A stretch of DNA of 64,000 nt from Hypericum androsaemum (taxonomy: Eukaryota > Streptophyta > Magnoliopsida > Malpighiales > Hypericaceae): the NCBI GenBank assembly GCA_963995505.1, contig OZ023183.1, positions 19,092,671-19,156,670 on the forward strand. Direction: 5' to 3'. The notes under the pieces were generated by a model. That model worked only from the letters and a program-made list of their open reading frames with translations. It made no database searches and had not been told where the DNA came from. Of this stretch, positions 55,201 through 64,000 are shown piece after piece. A program made the translations under genes and the position numbers. Within the stretch, counting starts at the first letter, position 1, and each line of letters begins with the position of its first letter.

Positions 55201-56844
55201 ATTCACAAGGGTATATCTTGGATTCCTGAAAACCACACTACCTGTAAAAGGACCCTTGGTCATCAAGTTATTCACAATCACAGGCATCGATCTCCTAATT
55301 CGAGGACCCTGTTCGATAAGTTTGTACAGCTAGACCGTAAGCTTGAGCTAAAGCAGAATCGTCACATGGACAATGCAGTGTGTTCAAAGGTAAGGACAAC
55401 CGTGACTTTGGGTCGGACATCCTCAACGCCACCTCCGTTGTGCTCTCTTTGTCAGCACAAGGCCCCGGTCTTTGGAAAACCTCCAAGAAGGTTTTCTTTT
55501 GAGGAGCTTCGGAAAGCTACCGAAGGATTCTCGGCTCAGAATTTCTTGGCCGAGGGTGGTTTTGGCGTAGTTTATAGAGGAGTACTGCCAGACGACCAGG
55601 TGGTTGCAGTGAAGTTGCTGAAGTCTGGTGGCTCTGAAGCAGATGCGGATTTTTTTCGGGAAGTGAGGCTTCTGAGCTGTGCGCAGCACAGAAATGTAGC
55701 TTTGCTAATTGGATTCTGTGTTGATGGAACAAATAAGATATTGGTTTATGAATACATATGCAATGGATCCTTAGACTTCCATTTACACGGTAATGCTTGT
55801 TTCGTATGATTTTTCCGTATTAATGTCCTCTCTTGTATGATTTCTTTCTCACTTCTCTGATCAGCAGGAGACGGCAGATCACCTCTAGATTGGCACTTAA
55901 AGCTGAAAATTGCAATCGGGACGGCGAGGGGGTTGAGGTATCTTCATGAAGATTGCAGAGCGGGCTGCATTATACACCGTGATGTTAGGCCTCAGAACAT
56001 CCTCTTAACGCACGATTTCGAGCCTCTGGTACTTCAACACACTATCGCAGCTCGTAGGATCTTAATGAAACATTTTTATTTCCTTATAACGCTGATTTTG
56101 AGTGCGAATCTGCATCTTTCTATATTTCAGGTTGCTGATTTTGGCCTTGCTAGGTCGCAATCTGAATGGAATACGATCACCGAGGATCGACTGATCGGAA
56201 CATCAGGGTACTCCTTGTTCATCTTGATGTATATTATCCATAAAGTGTTTCCGACAGTGTCTAACCGTTGTCATTGTTCAGATATCTTGCTCCGGAGTAC
56301 ATCAACGGAGGAGACATTACACAAGCAGTTGATGTATACGCATTCGGAGTGGTTCTTCTGGAGCTTATGATGGGTAGAAGAATCAGCGAGCTGCAACATT
56401 ACAAAGGGCGCCATCTCTTATCAGAATGGTTCCATCCCCGAGTAGCATTAGAGCCAAGTCACGTCTTGCAAGATATCGTTGAACTGATAGACCCCAGCTT
56501 GAATTCCGATCAGCTCCACGAGTTTTCATATCAACTAAGGGCGACAGCGCAAGCTGCTTCCTTGTGCCTCTGCCAAGATCCCCAAAGCCGGCCTCCAATG
56601 TCCAAGGTTCGTATAACTAACGAACTGTCTCGTTTTCCTGCTCTCCATTTGGTGAAACAACCTGCAAAGTGAGCTGTGTGGTGGTCTTCTGTAGGTCCTT
56701 AGGATCCTTGAAAGTGGAGATGTAAGAAGTTCCATAAACTTGGACATCAGGTCTGTCGGTAATAGAAGCGGCCATTTTCACGGTTTGAGTTCACAAAGGC
56801 AACCTGACACCAGGATCAGGCATTCTCGTAAGCTTTCTCAGTAA
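52255..56844 (+). CDS. Receptor-like cytoplasmic kinase with USP-like N-terminus (PERK-related)
   Basis: Eight exons: 52255-52435, 52559-52719, 54577-54671, 54780-55789, 55868-56028, 56131-56207, 56282-56606 and 56695-56844. The joined frame is 719 aa. The N-terminus (VVVAVKAEKEISKAGLAWAL, later VKVKVVSG and NWVILDK) is the adenine-nucleotide alpha-hydrolase/USP-like part found in this plant family. A conserved LCSLCQHKAPVFGKPPRRF segment precedes the kinase. Kinase motifs are the Gly loop AEGGFGVVYRG, VAVKLLK lysine, IIHRDVRPQNI, VADFGLAR and YLAPEY. HRD has Arg where Lys is usual, as in relatives often labelled inactive kinases, but Asp and DFG are kept. There is no transmembrane segment. 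Intron 2 (52720-54576) uses a GC donor. Substrate and pathway are unknown. Confidence 0.9.
53180..53270. repeat. Nested inverted repeats in intron 2 of the kinase gene
   Basis: CACAACGGCAC (53215-53225) pairs with GTGCCGTTGTG (53249-53259). AACGACGCATCAC (53189-53201) pairs with GTGATGCGTCGTT (53257-53269). The surroundings carry repeated ACATCAC and CGGCGACAC words, so this may be the core of an old foldback insert. Confidence 0.7.
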
Positions 56845-57705
56845 AAAAAAACATTAATACGAGTGGTAAGAAAGACTTGAGTTCAAATCTTCTGAAAAGA
56901 AAAGACAACATTACGAGAGTCACCCTCCAAATTGGATAATGCTCGAATCTGAATTAGTTTAAAAAATGCCAAAACATTTTGGCATAGGTGACTGTTTTCT
57001 TTTTACCTTTTTCGTATTTCAACCTTCGAGTCTTTCCTTCTGTTACCTGCACAATCTGCCAAATGCACGTTTTACACTGCTCGTGCAATTATTAAATACT
57101 GTTGCAGTAAAAAACTTAGTGAAGCCTCTCTTAATTGATTATTTCTTAAATTGATTCAGATGGTTTAATCAGTTTCTTCCCCTGTTCCGTTGCTCTTCTC
57201 TCTCTTTAGCTTCTTTAGTACATGTCACTGCCTCGGTCTGGTTTTGGATGTCTGTTCTGATGGATCTTCTTGTAGTTCGTCTCAGTTAGTTATGAATTTT
57301 TCTCATGATTTGCAGCTTTAAGTTTCAACTCGTTAGAATCTCCATACTCGATTCGTCTTTAACTTGTAGCATAGAATTCTCCAACAATATTTAGAAACTA
57401 ACCGAATTTTTTAAAAAAAATTGTTGATTGCAGATTCCGAGTTCAACAAATTCACCAATTGCTTATACTCGACTTGGTAGTTAAGATCATAAGCCATAAA
57501 CAACCTCTCGGTGTATACTTTTAGACAGGTTCCAGGAGAGCCAAACATAAATCAACCCCCACAAAATAAAAAGATACACATCCCAATCTGCAGCCTGTAA
57601 CATCTTCCAAATAACCCCAACTCTTCAAAACAAACTCAAAACACACGCAAAAGACTTGGTCCCTTAATATATAATAACTATGAGAAATTCTCCCAACAAT
57701 TTACT
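56845..57705. other. Convergent 3' flanks of the kinase and WD40 genes
   Basis: No reliable ORF. It should hold the 3' UTRs and polyadenylation sites of both genes. Confidence 0.5.
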
Positions 57706-59094
57706 TTAGTACCTCCTGCGCTCTTTTCCGGCTCTGCTGCTTCCATCCGACTTGAACGAATCCCCGTCCGATCCGACCTGCGGATACTGCTGCTGCTGCT
57801 GTACCATCGCCATGTAATTCATGTCGATGGTCATCTCGGACACGCTCCAAACCTTGACGGACTTGTCCAGGCTCCCGCTGTAGACTACCCACTTCTGGTC
57901 CCCATTCTTGCCCTTCTCCACGTCCTCCTCGACCGCCAAGCACTTGACGGGGCCCGTGTGCCCCGTCAGGACAGACAAGCAAGTATGGATGCTTCCGTCC
58001 CTCCTCCACACGCATATGGTCTTATCAGCCGACCCGCTGAACACCAAGTTCCCGGCAGCTGACAAGCAGAGGACGGCCAGCTTGTGCCCTTTAAGGACCC
58101 CGCCGTGGGAGAATTGCTTCTCCTTCTCCCAGTAATTCACCATCCCGTCGCTGGACCCGCAATAGACCACCGATCCATTGGAGCTCACGGCCAATGCCGT
58201 CACTGCGCTCTCCTGCTTCAGCAACGTGCTGACCGAGCTGTGCTTGATCAACTTCCCAAGCACCTCCCTCTGCCACACCTTAACCGTCCCGTCAGCAGAC
58301 CCCGTGAACACCATCCTGTCCACGCTCGCAACGACGCTGTTTACAGCGTCGTCGTGTGCGTGGACGGATTCCATGCACTTAGAATCCGCGATCCTCCACA
58401 CCTTAAACGTCCTGTCCCATGAAGCCGAGTACAGATACATCTGATCCTCGCTGAGGCTGAGGCAGGAAATTGCATCAGAATGCTTGATCCAGAGAGCCGA
58501 CCGGTTCCTTACCTGAACATAATTGCTCGGTTTGATCGAGCTCTTGAAAATATCCTTCAAAGTGGGAAGCGTCCCCGACCGCTTGTGGACGCTAGGGTTC
58601 TTCGGTGACACCTTCCACACCCTTATCTTCCCGTCCTGATGGCCGGTGAAGATCTTCGACCCGGATATAATAATCGCCTTAACCAACCCGCTGCTCGACT
58701 TGAACCCGGAGAATTCCTTCAAGTCCTTCCAGACACGAATGTTCTTACTGTCCGAACCCGTGTACAGAAGGTCCTTGGAAGCTGCGAGGGAGTATATATG
58801 ACCCTCCTCGCGAACAAGCGACCCGATGAGGCCGTTCTGAGGAAGGCTCTCGTCGAATGGGGTGGTGGTGAAGGGGGACTTGGACATGGCCGAGGTCTGG
58901 TTCCACGGCGACATTGTCATCGGAGAGCCCTCGCAGCTCAACCGGCTCGGATCGAAAGGGCTCATCGCGGACGCGCTGCTATGCCTATTATAGTCATCCT
59001 CCTCGGTCAGAAGGATGTTGGGGTCGGAATGCGCCACGTTCCCGTAAGGTGGCGGCCTGCTTCCTGTCTCAACAAACATTTTTTTTCTTTTCAA
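57706..59094 (-). CDS. WD40-repeat protein, JINGUBANG-like
   Basis: A single-exon frame of 462 aa on the minus strand. The N-terminal 85 residues are disordered and Ser/Pro-rich ([16 protein letters not shown]). Then follow seven WD40 units, recognisable from [67 protein letters not shown] and [11 protein letters not shown], forming one beta-propeller. The tail has a Gln run and a basic end (GKERRRY). Layout and length match plant JINGUBANG-like proteins; the Arabidopsis founder limits pollen germination in wet conditions, but family members are broadly expressed, so the role here is open. Start: [11 protein letters not shown], or the Met six codons in. Confidence 0.92.
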   Translation of the reverse strand: MKRKKMFVETGSRPPPYGNVAHSDPNILLTEEDDYNRHSSASAMSPFDPSRLSCEGSPMTMSPWNQTSAMSKSPFTTTPFDESLPQNGLIGSLVREEGHIYSLAASKDLLYTGSDSKNIRVWKDLKEFSGFKSSSGLVKAIIISGSKIFTGHQDGKIRVWKVSPKNPSVHKRSGTLPTLKDIFKSSIKPSNYVQVRNRSALWIKHSDAISCLSLSEDQMYLYSASWDRTFKVWRIADSKCMESVHAHDDAVNSVVASVDRMVFTGSADGTVKVWQREVLGKLIKHSSVSTLLKQESAVTALAVSSNGSVVYCGSSDGMVNYWEKEKQFSHGGVLKGHKLAVLCLSAAGNLVFSGSADKTICVWRRDGSIHTCLSVLTGHTGPVKCLAVEEDVEKGKNGDQKWVVYSGSLDKSVKVWSVSEMTIDMNYMAMVQQQQQYPQVGSDGDSFKSDGSSRAGKERRRY

Positions 59095-59250
59095 CTTTAG
59101 TTTAAAAAAATATAGTCCTCTAAAGTTATTACATGAGCTGCTAGAGGTGAATTGTTCCGGGGAATGGAAACCCGCAATGAGGGGGAGAAGAGAGGAAGGA
59201 AAGAGTCCGGGGAATGAGTAGAAGGCGGGAGGCGAGGGAGGGAGGCGTAG

Positions 59251-59264
59251 TTTTTATAAATAGC
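59251..59264 (-). promoter_or_regulatory. TATA box of the WD40 gene
   Basis: The minus strand reads CTATTTATAAAAAC about 160 bases before the start codon. Confidence 0.55.
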
Positions 59265-59342
59265 TAGGTCGCGTTTGGTTTTAATGGCGGGTGACGCCTG
59301 TTTTTTGTGTGACGACGTTGCGGTGTATCCGGAGGAAGGCAA

Positions 59343-60154
59343 AAGCTAATTATATAATGCGTTGGGAATTCGTTTTTATTTTGTCCGTTGGGATTTTTTC
59401 TGTTTTTGGTTTTGTGATTTTTGGTTTGTTTGCTATTATGGGGTTTTACTTGCGATGGTGTGATTTCTAGAGCTGTTTGGAATTAGGACTAAGAAAATGT
59501 TTATTTTGAAGGATATTTTACTATAGTTACTAGTTAAATTAATATATTTCAAATTTGAAAGATTGAGGACCAAAGTAAGTTGGACGTCAATTCTAATAGA
59601 GTTGGTAGCATCATACGGACAAAAATATGATACTACTCTTTGCTAAATAATACCATTATTCACAACATGGTATCATTATTTGCAATATGGTGTACTACTA
59701 ATCGTAATATTATATATTACTACTCGCAGCATGGTACAACTACTATTTATATAATTTTGCATTTTCAAAAATGTCCTTATATAATTTCTGATATTACAAG
59801 ATTAGAAAATGTTTGTTTTGAATACAATAATGTTAAATATTTGTTGAGTGAACTTTACTATATTTCAGCAAGAGTTTAGAAAATACATGGTATCGAGAAA
59901 AAAAATAGTGAATAATAGAAAAAAGCCACTTGAAATTATGGGACAATTTTTATAAGTTCAAGTGGCTAACCTACTAACGGATAGTAAGGAATCAAACACT
60001 TCTAAAAAAAGTAGGGAATCAAATAATTCATAATTAAAAACTTAGATACCATCATTCATACTCTCTTCCAAATCTAATAGATTTTTCGGTAAACATTGTG
60101 GGAATCAAAGTACTATATACACTAACAAAAATTTATATCCTTTTCCATTAATGG
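59343..60154. other. Intergenic, nothing recognised
   Basis: AT-rich DNA. A short run of alternating AACATGGTA and ATATGGTG words lies at 59650-59735. No gene is supported. Confidence 0.5.
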
Positions 60155-60865
60155 ACTTAGGAGTGAGTTTGGTACGATTTTGCAGTGTCGATGTAAAAAT
60201 TTATACCGAACCGCACTTTTGATATAGCCAAAATTCACACTGTCGGTGTGGTGGTTTGCGATTTAATGGTGCGGTATTGCAATTTGAAATCGTAAATTAG
60301 ATCCAATTTGCAAGGCCCATTTAATAGGTCCAAATTAAAAAAAAACATATTTTCTTTAACTTGCACATTGAAAAAATGAAGTCCATTTTCTTACAAGTTC
60401 ACAAGCCCACCTGTTCCAACAAAACAAAGTGCATACCAGCAATTCATCCAAATACAATAAGATGTTCGACTTCAACAATTCAAGTTCAACTTCAACAATT
60501 AAACACCAGCAAGTTCGAGTTCAACAATTCAACATTTCAGCAGCCAATTAGTGCATCCCATTTCGGATCAGCCTTCAAAAGTCAAAACATAGCATCATCG
60601 GGCATCAGAAACTCATTTTACTTGCATCCTTCAACAACTTAAACGCATATTATTTGTGTTCTAATTAGAACTTAAATTAGAACACAAATGGTAAAGAAAA
60701 CTATTTAGTTTTAAATAATAACTAATCTTCAATTATTTTATTCTCATCCAATTCTTCATCGTCCTCATTTGTGTGCTTCTTGAAACCGTTTAAGTGTACG
60801 GTTTGGATTTTATCGGCCGGTCAGTTTCGCGGTCAGTCGGTTTTACTGGTTTCAAGCTCACCCCT
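60155..60865. mobile_element. hAT-like non-autonomous element
   Basis: The ends (TTAGGAGTGAGTTTGGTACG and CAAGCTCACCCCT) resemble those of the element at 10202. ATTAATGG flanks both sides exactly (60147-60154 and 60866-60873). The exact left edge is uncertain by about 3 bases. There is no transposase; the ORF at 60361 in AT-rich sequence is not credible. Confidence 0.7.
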
Positions 60866-61347
60866 ATTAATGGTTGCTTCAAAAGGGGTAGAACACTACA
60901 ACCGCAAATTTGTCCGTTTGATCGTCCGAAGGAAAAAAATCTAAATTCAGTTATAATCGGACGGTAGTTTTTTTTATAACTAAAGTATCATTCACCTTAA
61001 AAAAACTAATCGAAGTTGTTTATACCAATGGTACCAATGGTACTTCACTTTAGGTACCAAATAATATTTGTCACACACACTAAAATGATAGGCAGTATTT
61101 GAGTACAAATTCAAGGTATCACCAAAAGTATATCTAAATCTAGACTAAAGTGCCCAAAGTACGTGACCAAAAATATACCCGAATATACACCTAGCATAAG
61201 GCAAAACTCATCCTAACTACCTTGTAAGTACCATGGTTATGGCGGGTCGCATTGAAGACTTAATCTTCAATTTCCGAATCGGAAATGTCATAAGAACAGT
61301 GACTTTTTTCGTGGGCTTCCTCTCACGGCAGCTCGATCTAGTTGGTG

Positions 61348-61584
61348 TCAGCTGCACCATATTACCTTGCGGGCTTTCTTGAGTGCAGAAAGAGGCTGCA
61401 ACTTGGCATCGCAAATCATGACATCCGTTTCATCAAGTAGCTGCTCAAGCCAATCAACCTCTAAAGCACATCCTCTGAACCCAATTGATGCCCCACCATT
61501 GCAGTTTATGTTAATTAAAGAAGAAAATAAATCCGTTACTTTATTTAGGATCATGGAAAGCAAGTTAACGGAAAAAAGTATCAA
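61348..61584 (-). other. Possible gene fragment, family unknown
   Basis: On the minus strand GASIGFRGCALEVDWLEQLL and DETDVMICDAKLQPLSALKK look like conserved protein, bounded by AT-rich DNA. Possible splice-like boundaries occur at both ends. I cannot assign a family. Sequence from 61585 to 62834 shows nothing reliable, apart from weakly protein-like minus-strand pieces at 62130-62420. Confidence 0.3.
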
Positions 61585-62834
61585 TATATAAAGAGTAAGT
61601 GAGTAAGTTATTGTAATTTAAATAAGAGATTTCGAGTTTGAGTTCTTAAATGTATCAAATGTTTGTTTTGAATTCCAAGAGACCTTCTTGGGCAGAGATC
61701 TCAAGAGAGAGACTCCAACTTCCATGTTCATTCTCGTTTCATGCTTCTGGGAAGCATTAGAGCCTAGAGGTATCTTGTTCTGAGAAGGACACGAGGGGGG
61801 AACTTTGTGAAATTGAGCTATGAAAATCATTTCTTAGCATGGAATTTGTATATTTGTTCTTTTTCAACGACTATATGTGTTTGAATAATGCATTTTGAAA
61901 TAATTATTTTTCGGAATATTTCTATAAGAAATGCATCTCAGAATTGAGTTTTTTTTTCCAACTAGACTAATTCCTGTAGTAAGAAATTTGAATTTTATTA
62001 TAAAATTATGAAATTTTAAATTTATGAATGGAACAAATATCATTGACAGAGTCATATAGATATTATAACGGATACTAGAAAATCGTATAAAATAGCGGTT
62101 AGACAAAGTTTGCTAAAGCAGGAAGGCTAAATATCATGTAGCTTTAGACTCATTCAGTTGGAGTGTAACCAATAGCAGTTGGTACGTCTTCGAGTTGTCC
62201 TGAATTGCCAAAGCACTATTGTCGAAATGATGCCTATTTTCCCCAACATAGCAAGGAGCTGTATAAGCTTTCTCCCTCAATTGAATAAAGCAAGAGCCCA
62301 ACTTAGGAAACGTCATGGATCGAGAGACACCTGGACTCCAAATTCCACACCTGGAATGCCTATCGGTGTACCACTATCTTTTGCACATAATTTCCATACT
62401 AGAAAAATGGCAACACCCTAAAAGCACCATAGGGCAGGACGATTTCCATAGCGAGAAATCCAATTGTATTCATCATATGGCAGTAGGTCTGGTCACACAA
62501 TTCCGGAATCGGGTTCCATGGTTTAAAAAATATGAAACCTGAATTGAAACTTATATCTACAAGGTTCCTGGATAATCAATTATTACGGTTATGTTTGTGG
62601 TTTAATTTTTCCAAAAACATGAAGATTTTTTACAGCTTAACTATAAAAGAATCAAAACTTGACCCAATTCCACGAGTATATAGTTAAGGTCATTTCCTAA
62701 AAGTTGGAATTGCAACCAGAACTTTCTTAAAAAATTCCGGGACGGTTCAAAAATCTTGACCACTATTTATATTCCGGTTACCGAAACTTCTGGTTCTAAA
62801 AATACCGATTGGACAATTTCATTCGAACCATGGC

Positions 62835-63520
62835 TAGGGATGGCAATAGGTATGGTAGGGTAGAGTACTGACAGGACCCTACCCATACCCTAGTTTTTTT
62901 GGATGGACCCATACCCTACCCTCGACCCTACAAATTTTTTATTGTTAGATTCATACCCTACCCTCCTGAAGACCCAGGGTCTACAGGGTCTACAGGGTCT
63001 GCAAGGTCCGACTCTTTAACGTTCTGCATTTTGATAATTTTTAATAAAAACTTAATTTTTATATAAAATTTAGATAAATTCAAGACATCTACTACGTTAC
63101 ACATCAACATTGAATAGAAAATTGATGAAACATCAAATTTTACAATTTAATTTCAATAGTCAAAGATTTTTTTTTAGAGTTTGAAGTACATAAACAATTC
63201 ACAAAAGAAAAATATAGCATGTCAGCTTCTAGTGATAACATAATAAATATGTTAAAATTAACCGTAAAGTATATTATATATATTATCAATACGGTCTAAC
63301 AAGGGTCTAACCAGAGTCTAATTAGGGTAGAGTCTAAAATATGGTAAAAATATAAGGGTATGGTCCGACCCACATGGTCTAGCTATGGATTCATACCCTA
63401 ACCTAGACCCTACCTCTAAACATGGACCCATACACATACCCTACCCTAGACCCAGTCAAAATTAACATACTATAAAAATAGGGTCCGACCCTCAAGATAT
63501 GAATATTTCTGCCATCCCTA
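62835..63520. mobile_element. hAT-like MITE, copy 3 (best preserved)
   Basis: The ends TAGGGATGGCAATAGG and TATTTCTGCCATCCCTA are inverted repeats. The flanks ACCATGGC (62827-62834) and ACCATGTC (63521-63528) match at 7 of 8 bases. Repeated ATACCCTACCCT words occur in the arms, and there is no transposase. Confidence 0.88.
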
Positions 63521-64000
63521 ACCATGTCTGATGTGAGCAAGCCTAAGGACGCACCTACTATCAAGCTTGTAGACTCGCAGCAAGTTCAAGTTCCAATTGG
63601 GCCAATGACAAGAGCAAGAGCTAGGAAGTTGCAATCTGACTTCAATGGACTAATGCAAGAAGTTTGGGCTCAAGCAAGTGCGTGGAGGACCAAGGACGTC
63701 CAAGAAGTCCAAGGGAGGCCCATGCACGTTTTGGAAGCTAAATGGGAAGTTTGAGATGCACGCAATCTCCTGGATGCATGCGCACGTGAATTTCAAGCTT
63801 ATCTTGGACATGCGTCCCTAAATTTTAGGAATTGCATCTACTATGTTTTAGGACGTGATATTTACTAGATATTCTATTAGTTATCTATGTTTAGATTGTT
63901 TTCCTACTTAGTTGAATATTTCGGCCAGAATCCCTTTAAATTAGGAAGGAGAGTTTTGGCCAGCCTTGAACTCCTTATTTGGAGTTAGTTTTCGTTTAGG
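63521..64000 (+). mobile_element. 3' end of a Ty3/Gypsy-like element, cut by the window edge
   Basis: The frame 63524-63754 (76 aa) carries IGPMTRARARKLQSDFNGLM, the common tail of Gypsy-type polyproteins. The following 240 bases look like the start of an LTR or 3' region (CTAAATTTTAGGAATTGCAT, TTAGTTGAATATTTC) but cannot be confirmed without the rest. Upstream pol is absent; the MITE abuts it. Confidence 0.5.

Noticed and set aside
58639..59100. 153-codon plus-strand ORF
   Set aside because: It is antisense to the well-supported WD40 gene.

Overview
The window is nuclear DNA from a flowering plant, probably a eudicot. It has intron-containing genes with GT-AG and one GC-AG intron, AT-rich intergenic DNA packed with LTR retrotransposons, TIR transposons and MITEs, tRNA-Met-type primer binding sites, and plant-specific families (CYP82 P450s, a USP-like/PERK-like kinase, a JINGUBANG-like WD40 protein). 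I cannot name the species.

Layout. 1-5 kb: duplicated flanking DNA, a dead processed copy of a mitochondrial acyl carrier protein gene, a solo Copia-type LTR and a hAT-like MITE. 5-38 kb: a plus-strand tandem array of CYP82-family cytochrome P450 genes. Three look intact (5437-7131, 11824-15090, 35430-38070). Three are broken: an exon-2 relic at 15874-21467 split by a Copia element, an exon-1 relic at 26548-27465, and a truncated exon 1 at 34208-34459. The DNA between them is made of repeated copies of P450 flanks, each carrying different insertions, so paralogous empty sites inside the window prove several transposition events. 38.5-42.7 kb: a decayed minus-strand Copia element holding a TIR element. 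43.1-47.9 kb: a decayed plus-strand Copia with clear LTRs and target duplication. 48-52 kb: MITEs, a minisatellite and hairpins. 52.3-56.8 kb: an eight-exon kinase gene. 57.7-59.1 kb: a single-exon WD40 gene on the minus strand. 59.3-64 kb: intergenic DNA with two hAT-like elements and the 3' end of a Ty3/Gypsy-like element.

Biology. The P450 cluster looks like a young lineage-specific expansion of microsomal monooxygenases, the family that diversifies specialised metabolites. The copies at 11.8 and 35.4 kb are recent duplicates that share an intron absent from the 5.4 kb gene. The kinase and WD40 genes are ordinary single-copy neighbours and need not act with the P450s.

The most noteworthy structures are: several TIR elements carrying pieces of host genes (SKP1-like, VPS16-like, a plastid-transit-like ORF); a complete 604-bp TRIM with perfect target duplication; a 2.6-kb TIR element filled with a 20-22-bp tandem array; a candidate intron gain in the P450s; and a young Copia insertion that is itself disabled by three lesions. 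I found no wholly novel multi-gene system.
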